Positions 26,803 through 34,167 of a stretch of 64,000 nt of DNA are shown in pieces. The stretch's first letter is position 1. Each line of letters begins with the position of its first letter. Made by a program: the position numbers and the translations under genes. The DNA comes from [Clostridium] symbiosum. Lineage in GTDB: Bacteria > Bacillota > Clostridia > Lachnospirales > Lachnospiraceae. Below the pieces are notes generated by a model, which was not told where the DNA came from, made no database searches, and saw only the letters and a list, made by a program, of their open reading frames with translations. The stretch lies in assembly GCA_036419695.1 (NCBI GenBank), contig CP143946.1:2102001-2166000 (forward strand), read 5' to 3'.

Positions 26803-27516
26803 ATGGATGAGACCATGAAACTAATCGAGATGGCTCACAACGGGGATAAAGCAGCCAGAGAACGGCTGGTAATGGACAACGTAGGGCTGGTCTGGAGTAT
26901 TGTCAGACGCTTTACGGGAAGAGGATGTGAGACAGAAGATTTGTTTCAGATAGGGAGCATCGGGCTTATCAAGGCAATTGATAAATTCGACACTTCCTAC
27001 GAGGTGCGTTTTTCTACTTATGCGGTTCCGATGATCACCGGGGAGATAAAACGTTTTCTCCGGGACGATGGCATGATCAAGGTCAGCCGTTCCATCAAGG
27101 AACTGGGGATTAAGGTCAGCGTAGTGCGGGAGAGCCTGTCCGGTTCCCTGGGCCGGGAACCGACCCTGGAGGAAATTTCCGACGCCCTCGGGGCCAGCAA
27201 AGAGGAGGTGGCGGCATCCCTGGAAGCCGGATGCCAGGTCGAATCCCTCTATGCGCCATCCGGAACAGGCGAGGACAACACCCTGTCCCTGATCGACAAA
27301 GTGGCCGAAGAGCGGGAAGAAAACGAGATGCTCTTAGACCGCATGGTGCTGGGAGAACTCTTAAAATCCCTGGAAAAAAAGCAGCGTGAAATCATCGTTA
27401 GAAGATATTTTTACAACCAGACCCAGACGCAGATAGCGGAAATCCTGGGAATCTCCCAGGTTCAGGTATCGCGGATGGAGCGGAAGATATTGAAGGAGAT
27501 GAGGGAGAAGTTATGA
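26803..27516 (+). CDS. sigF: RNA polymerase sporulation sigma factor SigF
   Basis: 237 residues. First forespore-specific sigma factor. Region 2 (LFQIGSIGLIKAIDKFDTSY, FSTYAVPMITGEIKRFLRDD), region 3 (SRSIKELGIKVSVVRESL) and region 4 helix-turn-helix (TQTQIAEILGISQVQVSRME) are all present. Starts 4 bp after spoIIAB behind AGGTG. Unlike in Bacillus subtilis, where spoVA follows closely, here a repeat element of about 0.9 kb separates it from spoVA. Confidence 0.97.
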   Translation: MDETMKLIEMAHNGDKAARERLVMDNVGLVWSIVRRFTGRGCETEDLFQIGSIGLIKAIDKFDTSYEVRFSTYAVPMITGEIKRFLRDDGMIKVSRSIKELGIKVSVVRESLSGSLGREPTLEEISDALGASKEEVAASLEAGCQVESLYAPSGTGEDNTLSLIDKVAEEREENEMLLDRMVLGELLKSLEKKQREIIVRRYFYNQTQTQIAEILGISQVQVSRMERKILKEMREKL

Positions 27517-28416
27517 AGTTAGTTGAGAGGCGAGGACGCCTCTGAAAGATGGCGGACGGGGGAGTGGGAGGTATAGATGAGTCTTCAGTCCCGGTTTATA
27601 GGTTGTAGTGAGGGGGGAATCCGGAGAAACATATCCCTACGGGGACTCGCTCCCGCTGGTGAAGCGCACAGCGGATGCTAAGACGTCAAAAGACGCCGTC
27701 TAAGCACCGGCGGGCTTCAATGTCCCCGTAGGGATATGTTTCTCCTCCTTCCCCGGGCAGATTGTCGACGGGACTGAAGACTCAGGGCAGGTGGTTGCCC
27801 CGTCCGCCGGCTTCAGGGGCTGATTGTCTCTTTCGTCAAGTAAGGGGGAGGGTATTGTCGCTGCCACTACGAAGCGGTGATATTTAATCGATTCGCTATC
27901 TTATTAATCACTGCTTCGTAGCGCATGTAAAATAGGATAGAATGCTGTTTTGAGCGGCTAAACCCCAGAATTTCTACTTTACTCATCCTGAATAAAAGCC
28001 GGTTCTCTGACAACACAATTCTCAGATTTATAAAGAGCCGGTTCCCGGGCATCTGAAGGCCTGTGGTGGCAGAGACAATACCCTCCCCCCCTTGAAGAAA
28101 AAGAACAAATCAGCGGCCGCAGGTCCGGATCCGGGATGGCAAAAACCTTCGCGTCTTCAGTCCCGGCCATAACCTTCCTGTGGGGAATCCGGGAGAAAAA
28201 GATTTCGCAGGGAACCTGGGAGTTCATCGGCACTTACCGAGGTTTTTTCGAGGTTAGTGTCCGTTATGTACTCCGAAGAGCGGGGGCGTTTCCCGAAGGA
28301 ACTTTTTCTGCCCGGATTCCCCACCCGCGACAACCTACAGCCCGGGACTGAAGACTCATAACCTACCTCTCACCATCCCGAACCTCGACCGTCCCGGCGG
28401 CGTTCTCATTTCTCAA
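27517..28416. repeat. Composite three-armed inverted-repeat element, copy 1 (left copy)
   Basis: Non-coding. Begins at the sigF stop. Ends: TTGAGAGGCGAGGACGCC (27523-27540) against GGCGTTCTCATTTCTCAA (28399-28416); 17 of 18 positions pair if G-U is allowed. Arm A (27538-27820): outer stems GCCTCTGAA/TTCAGGGGC and GGCGGACGGGG (27551-27561)/CCCCGTCCGCC (27798-27808), then GTCTTCAGTCCCGG (27581-27594)/CGGGACTGAAGAC (27769-27781), then a perfect 24-bp stem (27623-27646 with 27722-27745). Central arm: 17-bp perfect stem (about 27844-27860 with 28074-28090) around a copy-specific middle with its own hairpins. Arm B (about 28100-28370): GTCTTCAGTCCCGG (28153-28166)/CCGGGACTGAAGAC (28342-28355) and GGGGAATCCGGG (28182-28193)/CCCGGATTCCCC (28311-28322). 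The reverse-complement copy is at 51591-52387. Could be a large structured RNA or a cruciform-forming mobile DNA. Confidence 0.85.
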
Positions 28417-28447
28417 AATTCCCCCCACTTGTTTATAAATTATTGAA

Positions 28448-28484
28448 CAGAAATTTTTGATTCCGACAGGAATAAAAATTTCTG
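28448..28484. promoter_or_regulatory. Inverted repeat at the spoVA promoter
   Basis: CAGAAATTTTTGATTCC (28448-28464) is nearly the inverse of GGAATAAAAATTTCTG (28469-28484). It overlaps the -35 box of the spoVA promoter; it may be an operator (SpoVT-like control is known for some forespore genes) or the end of the upstream transcript. Confidence 0.45.
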
Positions 28485-28498
28485 TTTGAACCATACTA
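28470..28498 (+). promoter_or_regulatory. Sigma-G-type promoter of the spoVA operon
   Basis: GAATA (28470-28474), 17 bp, CATACTA (28492-28498) fits the forespore sigma-G consensus as I know it (gHATR, 17-18 bp, CATNHTA). Start about 38 bp before the first operon gene. spoVA is a classical sigma-G operon. Confidence 0.7.
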
Positions 28499-28535
28499 TC
28501 CGTAAACAGTTCATAGGAAAAGGATGTGAAGTGAC

Positions 28536-28703
28536 ATGAATCTTAGGAAAAAAACAGGGATTATTATATTGCTTTGCTGTATGGCTGCCATTGTGGCGGT
28601 AGTGTGGTATTGCCTTCTGACTGTTGGCCGTAATTCTTCCCATATTGACGGGACTTTTGTTAAGAATATTGAGATACGGGAAGAAATGGAGATGGCGGCA
28701 TGA
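28536..28703 (+). CDS. 55-residue membrane protein, first gene of spoVA operon
   Basis: Short basic N-terminus, one hydrophobic segment (GIIILLCCMAAIVAVVWYCLL) and a polar C-terminal tail. Its stop overlaps the spoVAA start (ATGA), and it directly follows the sigma-G-type promoter, so it is probably made in the forespore with SpoVA. I do not recognise a family. AAGGA lies upstream at a slightly long distance. Confidence 0.6.
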   Translation: MNLRKKTGIIILLCCMAAIVAVVWYCLLTVGRNSSHIDGTFVKNIEIREEMEMAA

Positions 28704-29326
28704 CACAGACAGTATATGTAAAACTCAGCCAGATTACCCAGGTCCATAAGAAGGATATTTTTCTGAGCGATATTGCAGAGGTCTACTGCAGTGATAAGAG
28801 CACGGCCAGCCGGTGTAAAGCGGTGAAGGTGCAGACGATCCATTCCGATCAGGAAAAGCGGTATATGGGGAGTATTGTGGATGTTGTCCAGAAGATTTCG
28901 GAGAACGTTCCGGAAGCGGAAGTGAACAGTGTAGGGGAAACGGATTTTATCATCGATTACCAGCCGTCTAAAAAACCGATGTATACATGGCAGTGGCTCA
29001 AGACAATTTTTGTCTGCCTCGTATGTTTTTCGGGAGCGGCTTTTGCAATTATGACGTTTAATAACGACGCAAGCGTGTTGGATGTGTTCAAGGAATTGTA
29101 CCGCTTAGTCATGGGAAAAGAGTCGGACGGGCTTACGATTTTGGAGACCTCCTACTCGGTCGGCCTGGCACTGGGCATCGTCGTATTCTTTAATCACTTT
29201 GCAAAAATCAAGCTGAATACGGATCCGACGCCGCTGGAGGTGGAGATGCGCCTTTACGAGGATAATATCAATAAAACCCTGATTCAGAATGACGGAAGAA
29301 AGGAGTCTGGCGTAGATGTTTCTTAG
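28700..29326 (+). CDS. spoVAA: Stage V sporulation protein AA
   Basis: 208 residues. Part of the SpoVA membrane complex that moves dipicolinic acid into the spore and out at germination. N-terminal soluble domain (VYVKLSQITQVHKKDIFLSD), then membrane segments (about 98-120 and 150-175). Overlaps the upstream 55-residue gene by 4 bp and spoVAB by 11 bp. Confidence 0.9.
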   Translation: MTQTVYVKLSQITQVHKKDIFLSDIAEVYCSDKSTASRCKAVKVQTIHSDQEKRYMGSIVDVVQKISENVPEAEVNSVGETDFIIDYQPSKKPMYTWQWLKTIFVCLVCFSGAAFAIMTFNNDASVLDVFKELYRLVMGKESDGLTILETSYSVGLALGIVVFFNHFAKIKLNTDPTPLEVEMRLYEDNINKTLIQNDGRKESGVDVS

Positions 29327-29768
29327 ACAGTCTCTTCTGGCTTTTATCGGTCTTTGCGCCGGCGGCGTCATCGCGGCCGGCGTTTTTGCTTTTTTAGCCA
29401 TCATCGGAGTATTTCCGCGTATTATTGGAAAGACGGGAACAAGCAGGCATATTCTGCTTTACGAAACGATAATTATTATCGGCGGTGTGTTCGGCAACGT
29501 GTTGGATATTTTTGAGTTTCCGATGCTGTTTGGAGCAAGAGGGCTGGGAATTCCTCTGCTCGGACACCTTGTGCTGGGAACTTTCGGGTTATGCAGCGGC
29601 ATCTTTGTCGGATGCCTGGTAATGTCCCTGGCGGAGACGCTGAAGGCACTGCCTGTAATCAGCAGGAGGATCAGGCTGGCCGTCGGGCTGCAGTATGTAA
29701 TCCTGTCGGTCGCTCTCGGTAAACTCTTTGGCTGTCTCGTATATTTTCTCGGGGGTGTAGGTAAATAG
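29316..29768 (+). CDS. spoVAB: Stage V sporulation protein AB
   Basis: 150 residues, about four membrane helices (LLAFIGLCAGGVIAAGVFAF at the N-terminus). Integral part of SpoVA channel machinery together with SpoVAA; many clostridia lack AA and AB, so the complete set here is worth noting. Overlaps spoVAA by 11 bp. Confidence 0.9.
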   Translation: MFLRQSLLAFIGLCAGGVIAAGVFAFLAIIGVFPRIIGKTGTSRHILLYETIIIIGGVFGNVLDIFEFPMLFGARGLGIPLLGHLVLGTFGLCSGIFVGCLVMSLAETLKALPVISRRIRLAVGLQYVILSVALGKLFGCLVYFLGGVGK

Positions 29769-29834
29769 GCCACGGGAACGGGAAAGCACGGTTCGGTGGG
29801 CAAAAGTGAACAGATAAGACAGGAGGCATAACAG

Positions 29835-30281
29835 ATGGAAGTAGATAAAAAACAATATGGTGATTACGTAAAACAGATAACACCCGTACACAGCACCTTC
29901 AAAAACGTGCTGACGGCATTTGCAACGGGAGGCGTTATCTGTACGATTGGGCAGATTCTTCTGAACCTGTTTAAAGAAAACGGACTGGAGAAAGATGCCG
30001 CCGCAGCATGGACGCTGCTCATTCTGATATTATTAAGCGTCATTCTGACGGGCTTAAACATATTCCAGAAAATCGCAAAGTTCGGCGGAGCCGGGGCTCT
30101 TGTTCCCATCACCGGTTTTGCCAACTCGGTGGCGGCTCCGGCAATCGAGTACAAGGCTGAGGGCCAGGTATTCGGGGTGGGCTGTAAGATATTTACGATT
30201 GCGGGCCCTGTTATTCTTTATGGCGTCCTGGTGAGCTGGGCGCTTGGAGTTATCAGCATGATATTCGGCTTTGGGCTTTAA
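29835..30281 (+). CDS. spoVAC: Stage V sporulation protein AC
   Basis: 148 residues with four predicted helices. Core SpoVA channel subunit, reported as mechanosensitive in Bacillus. Conserved AGALVPITGFANSVAAPAIE-type segment is seen (GGAGALVPITGFANSVAAPA). AGGAGG precedes the ATG, 66 bp after spoVAB. Confidence 0.95.
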   Translation: MEVDKKQYGDYVKQITPVHSTFKNVLTAFATGGVICTIGQILLNLFKENGLEKDAAAAWTLLILILLSVILTGLNIFQKIAKFGGAGALVPITGFANSVAAPAIEYKAEGQVFGVGCKIFTIAGPVILYGVLVSWALGVISMIFGFGL

Positions 30282-30306
30282 AAGCAAAGGGAAAGGAGCA
30301 GTTGAG

Positions 30307-31344
30307 ATGCAGAAAGGAAAAGCCAGTGTAAAATACGAAAATCAGCCGGTGATACTGGGAGCGGCTTCAATCGTGGGTGAGAAGGAGGGCGATGGCCCGC
30401 TGGGAACCTGCTTCGACCGGATCGAACCGGATCCCATGTATGGACAGGATAACTGGGAGGCGGCGGAGAGTGAATTCCAGAGGCAGACCGCCCTCAAATG
30501 CCTGGAAAAATCGGGGCTTCGTGAAAACGAGATCCGATATCTTTTTGCCGGTGATTTGTTAGGCCAGATTGTGGCCACCTCCTTTGGTGTCCAGGATCTC
30601 GGAATACCGATGTTCGGTCTTTATGGCGCCTGTTCCACCATGGGGGAGGCCATGATGCTTGGGTCCATGGTTGTAAACGCAGGCTATGCAGACCGCGTTA
30701 TGTCTATGGCATCCAGCCATTTTGCATCCGCTGAGCGCCAGTTCCGCTTTCCGCTTGCATACGGAAACCAGAGGCCGTTTTCCACAACCTGGACCGTCAC
30801 GGGCTGCGGTTCCGTCATCATAGGAAAGGACGGAAAGGGAAGTCCGGCGGCGCAGGAAAAGGCATATGCCAAAATAGCGGGAGCCACGACGGGAAAGATT
30901 GTGGACATGCAGTCAAGGGATTCCATGAACATGGGAGCGGCCATGGCGATGGCTGCGGTTGACACAATTCTGCAAAACTTCCGTGATTTCAATGTGGATC
31001 AGAACTATTATGACAAGATTATTACCGGAGACCTGGGAGCCGTCGGACAGAATATCCTGTTTGATTTCATGGATCAGGCCGGATACGATGTGAAGGGAAT
31101 CCACATGGACTGCGGTATGACAATCTTTGATTCGGCGGCTCAGGATACCCATTCGGGCGGAAGCGGCTGCGGCTGTTCGGCCGTGACGCTGTGCGGTTAT
31201 ATTCTGCCGAAGATCAGGAGCGGAGAGTGGAAGCGGGTGCTCTTTGTGCCTACCGGAGCCCTTCTTTCCCAAATCAGTTTCAACGAGGGGCAGAATGTCC
31301 CGGGAATCGCCCATGGGGTGATTTTGGAGCACATCGGGGGCTGA
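30307..31344 (+). CDS. spoVAD: Stage V sporulation protein AD
   Basis: 345 residues. Soluble subunit with a thiolase-like fold that binds dipicolinic acid. Seen: LFAGDLLGQIVATSFG, GLYGACSTMGEAMMLGS and HSGGSGCGCSAVTL. ATG at 30307 follows AAAGGAG; the longer frame from 30271 would overlap spoVAC and is less likely. Length is normal for the family. Confidence 0.96.
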   Translation: MQKGKASVKYENQPVILGAASIVGEKEGDGPLGTCFDRIEPDPMYGQDNWEAAESEFQRQTALKCLEKSGLRENEIRYLFAGDLLGQIVATSFGVQDLGIPMFGLYGACSTMGEAMMLGSMVVNAGYADRVMSMASSHFASAERQFRFPLAYGNQRPFSTTWTVTGCGSVIIGKDGKGSPAAQEKAYAKIAGATTGKIVDMQSRDSMNMGAAMAMAAVDTILQNFRDFNVDQNYYDKIITGDLGAVGQNILFDFMDQAGYDVKGIHMDCGMTIFDSAAQDTHSGGSGCGCSAVTLCGYILPKIRSGEWKRVLFVPTGALLSQISFNEGQNVPGIAHGVILEHIGG

Positions 31345-31387
31345 AGGTCGGATCCGGGGAAAAGAACCGGAATGGAGGAATAAATTT

Positions 31388-31744
31388 ATGGATTATGTAA
31401 AGGCGTTTATCGTGGGCGGACTGATTTGCGCGGCGGTGCAGATTCTGATGGATAAAACAAAACTTCTGCCGGGCCGTATTATGGTGCTGCTCGTAGTGAC
31501 AGGCTCCATCCTGGGCTGGATTGGAATCTACGAACCGTTTGCCGAGTGGGCCGGAGCGGGAGCCACAATACCGCTTCTGGGCTTTGGAAACAGCCTCTGG
31601 AAAGGTGTCAGCGAAGCGATCGGCAAGGACGGGCTGCTGGGTCTGTTCAAGGGAGGTTTTACGGCAGGTTCCGCCGGAATATCCGGGGCGCTGATCTTCG
31701 GGTATTTTGCGTCCCTGATTTTTAAGCCCAGACTGAAGGATTAA
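31388..31744 (+). CDS. spoVAE: Stage V sporulation protein AE
   Basis: 118 residues, membrane protein with about three helices (AFIVGGLICAAVQILMD; GAGATIPLLGFGNSLWKG). Final SpoVA gene; SpoVAEb type. Follows spoVAD by 43 bp. Confidence 0.94.
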   Translation: MDYVKAFIVGGLICAAVQILMDKTKLLPGRIMVLLVVTGSILGWIGIYEPFAEWAGAGATIPLLGFGNSLWKGVSEAIGKDGLLGLFKGGFTAGSAGISGALIFGYFASLIFKPRLKD

Positions 31745-31783
31745 AAGAAAGCCGGGTTCCAGCCAGGAGCCGGTTGGCAATGA

Positions 31784-31852
31784 GTGGAGAGACAGATCAC
31801 AGGAAAGCCCATGTGCTGCGGCACAGACGGCGCTGCGGTCTGTCTCTCTTTG
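31784..31852 (+). terminator. Possible spoVA operon terminator
   Basis: AGAGACAGA (31788-31796) can pair with TCTGTCTCT (31839-31847); an inner alternative is ACAGAC (31823-31828) with GTCTGT (31838-31843). No good T tract, so weak. Confidence 0.35.
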
Positions 31853-31926
31853 AGCGTCCGCATCACAGCCGGGGCCTGTTGCCCTCTGTAAGATGACACC
31901 GCGTTTTGGGGTCAGATGAATAATGC

Positions 31927-31967
31927 TTGACAAAATCATGTATTTTGATATACTTGACATTATCAAA
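31927..31967 (+). promoter_or_regulatory. bilQRS promoter with overlapping MarR-type operator
   Basis: TTGACA (31927-31932), 16 bp, TATACT (31949-31954). The dyad TTTGATA (31944-31950) / TATCAAA (31961-31967) overlaps the -10 box and start point, as expected for repression by the first gene product. Confidence 0.7.
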
Positions 31968-31995
31968 TAAATCAATTAAACAAGCGGAGGATATC

Positions 31996-32427
31996 ATGTA
32001 CCAGACATTTGCCTATTACACTTCGGTTTTCAGGGAAGATTTCACATCATTCTGTAAGGGAGAACTTCAGAAGGAGGGGATATCCCTGGGGCTGTTATAT
32101 TTTCTGATTTACATCGGGAAGAAACCGGGCTGTTCGCAGCGGGAGATGGCGGCGGCCGTCCGCTCGGATGAAGGTTATGCGGCCAGATCGGTGGAGAAGC
32201 TTCTGCAGGACGGTTTTATCGAGCGCAGACGCCATGAGAAGGACAGGAGGATGGTTCTTTTGACGCTTACAAAAAAAGGGGAGCAGACCTTTGAAAAGGC
32301 CCATTCACTCTTTAAAGAGTGGGACGAAAAGGCGCTGTCCGCTCTGGATGCGAATGAAAAGGAGCGGCTTTTTGCCATGCTTAAAAAGATAAAGGGAGCA
32401 GAGGAGGGAACGGGATGTACGAAATGA
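31996..32427 (+). CDS. bilQ: MarR-family regulator of the bilirubin reductase operon
   Basis: 143 residues. Winged helix-turn-helix MarR fold: CSQREMAAAVRSDEGYAARS as recognition region and the wing IERRRHEKDRRMVLLTLTKKG. GCGGAGG precedes ATG 31996; a longer frame from 31927 covers the promoter and is rejected. Its stop overlaps bilR by 13 bp. Named BilQ because the order MarR, OYE-like reductase, flavodoxin-like protein matches the bilQRS operon reported in Clostridium symbiosum (from memory). Probably autoregulates via the dyad at 31944-31967. Confidence 0.82.
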   Translation: MYQTFAYYTSVFREDFTSFCKGELQKEGISLGLLYFLIYIGKKPGCSQREMAAAVRSDEGYAARSVEKLLQDGFIERRRHEKDRRMVLLTLTKKGEQTFEKAHSLFKEWDEKALSALDANEKERLFAMLKKIKGAEEGTGCTK

Positions 32428-33536
32428 TCAATTCCCCATTCACCATCCGCGGCCTGACGCTCAAAAACAGGATTGTATTTGCCCCGACTACGATGGGGCT
32501 GAAAGAGGAGGAGTATCTGGAACGGATGGGGCGGATAGCCGCGGGAGGCGCGGCGATGCTGACAGTCGGGGACGTTCCCGTCCTGAGGCACAGCCTGTTT
32601 GAAAAGTCGCTGTATAGCAGGAAGGGATTTGAATTCTACAGCAGGGTGACCGATACCATACATAAAAACGGGGCAAAGGCCTGCGCGCAGCTTCATGTGT
32701 CGGATTCCGACGTAAAGGGAATGCTCCGCTATATACCGGGAGTCCTGACGAAGAAAATTACGCCCGACCGGCTGAGGACCCTGATGAATGAGAGAACCGG
32801 CCCATATATCAGCCGGATTCCCAAGAAAAGAGTGAAGGAGATCACGTCATCCTTTTCGGAGGCGGCAAGACTGGCTGAAAAGGCCGGTTTTGACATGATA
32901 CAGATTCACGGAGACAGAATGTGCGGCAGCTTCAGTTCCGCCGTTTTTAACCACAGGACGGACTGTTACGGCGGCTCTGCTGAAAACCGCGCCAGATTTG
33001 CGTCTGAGGCCGTTGCGGCCGTGAGACGGGCGCTTCCGGATATGCCCATTGAGTATAAGCTGGCTGTGCGCCAGGAGAATCCCCATTATGGCAATGCGGG
33101 AATCCTGCTGGAAGAACTGCCGGTCTTTCTGCCGCTTCTTCAGGCCGCCGGTGTGGACTGCTATCATGTGGCCCTGGCGGATCACACTTCGCTGTCGGAT
33201 ACGATACCGCCGAAATCCCATCCATATTTTTCTGAGGAAGGCTGTTTCCTGAAATACTGCGACGAGGTGAGGAAATATACCGCCCTTCCGGTATGCGGGG
33301 TAGGCGGACTGACCAGTCCGGACTTTATAGAAGAACAGCTTCAAAAAGCCAGAATCGATTATGCCGCCATGAGCCGCCAGCTGATCGCCGATCCGCAGTG
33401 GCCGGCAAAGACGGCGGGAGAGAACCGGGAGAAAATAAGAACCTGCGTCCGGTGTAACAGGGAATGCCTGGGAGGAATGATGGAACACAGGGGAGTTCAT
33501 TGTATTTACGATGGAAGACAGGAGGAAAAAAGATGA
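32415..33536 (+). CDS. bilR: Bilirubin reductase (old yellow enzyme family)
   Basis: 373 residues. FMN-dependent TIM-barrel reductase of the NADH:flavin oxidoreductase group; BilR reduces bilirubin to urobilinogen in the gut. The HGDR motif that I recall as diagnostic of BilR is present (IQIHGDRMCGSFSS, residues 165-168), along with N-terminal LKNRIVFAPTTMG and VGGLTSPDFIE. The C-terminus carries CVRC-x3-C and a later Cys like the iron-sulfur motif of 2-enoate reductases, but the protein ends there and lacks the FAD/NADH-binding domains of long family members: the short BilR form. Overlaps bilQ and, by ATGA, bilS. Assignment rests on motif and operon. Confidence 0.85.
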   Translation: MYEMINSPFTIRGLTLKNRIVFAPTTMGLKEEEYLERMGRIAAGGAAMLTVGDVPVLRHSLFEKSLYSRKGFEFYSRVTDTIHKNGAKACAQLHVSDSDVKGMLRYIPGVLTKKITPDRLRTLMNERTGPYISRIPKKRVKEITSSFSEAARLAEKAGFDMIQIHGDRMCGSFSSAVFNHRTDCYGGSAENRARFASEAVAAVRRALPDMPIEYKLAVRQENPHYGNAGILLEELPVFLPLLQAAGVDCYHVALADHTSLSDTIPPKSHPYFSEEGCFLKYCDEVRKYTALPVCGVGGLTSPDFIEEQLQKARIDYAAMSRQLIADPQWPAKTAGENREKIRTCVRCNRECLGGMMEHRGVHCIYDGRQEEKR

Positions 33537-34096
33537 AATATGCAATCGTATACAGCAGCAGGACGGGAAACACAAAGATGCTGGCGGATCAGGCGCTGGA
33601 AGTGTTCAGGAATACCGGGGAGGGGAATTGTCTCTTTTACGGGGACGCGCAGGCCGCTGAGCTGGAAGGACAAAAGAACGGGAAATGTGCGGAACGGGCC
33701 GATATTCTCTGCGTCGGTTTCTGGACCGATAAGGGGAATGCGGACGCCGATGCCCTTGCCTTTTTAAAGACGCTGGGGGAAACGGTTCCGGTTCCGGGAA
33801 AGCTGGTTCTCTTCGGCACGGCCGGTTTTGGCTCCGACCGGTCATACTATGACAGAGTGATCCACAACATCACTCAGGAACTGCCCGAAGCCGTAAATCC
33901 GGCCGCGTATTTCATGTGCCAGGGCAGGATGGCCTCCACCGTGCTGGAACGCTACCAGGCCATGCTGAAGACCAATCCGGAGGACGACAGGGCCAGGCGG
34001 ATGATAGAGAATTACCATGCGGCCCTATCCCATCCGGGACAGGAAGATTTCACCGCATTTGGGCATTTTCTGGAGGAACTAATCGGAACCAGATAA
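33533..34096 (+). CDS. bilS: Flavodoxin-like partner of bilirubin reductase
   Basis: 187 residues. Flavodoxin fold with the FMN phosphate loop SSRTGNTKMLA near the N-terminus and GFWTDKGNADADA; a C-terminal extension of helices follows. BilS was reported to boost BilR activity, presumably by delivering electrons. Start overlaps the bilR stop (ATGA) behind AGGAGGAAAAAAG. Operon ends at a strong bidirectional terminator. Confidence 0.85.
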   Translation: MKYAIVYSSRTGNTKMLADQALEVFRNTGEGNCLFYGDAQAAELEGQKNGKCAERADILCVGFWTDKGNADADALAFLKTLGETVPVPGKLVLFGTAGFGSDRSYYDRVIHNITQELPEAVNPAAYFMCQGRMASTVLERYQAMLKTNPEDDRARRMIENYHAALSHPGQEDFTAFGHFLEELIGTR

Positions 34097-34160
34097 AACC
34101 GGCCCGGGCCGTGAAAGACAGAGATAAACCTTTGTCTTTCACGGCCCGGGCTGGTTTTAT
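34093..34160. terminator. Bidirectional terminator between bilS and PBP gene
   Basis: 28-nt arms (34093-34120 and 34133-34160) pair along their whole length with a 12-nt loop; A-rich and T-rich ends allow use on both strands. Overlaps the bilS stop codon. Confidence 0.9.
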
Positions 34161-34167
34161 GCCGCCT

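Noticed and set aside
28136..28351. Open frame in arm B of the repeat element with a similar peptide on the other strand of copy 2 (51647-51907), sharing WGIREKK and GTWEFIGTYRG
   Set aside because: No ribosome binding site, Pro/Arg-rich composition, differing ends, and differences between copies preserve stems. The shared peptide follows from DNA similarity.
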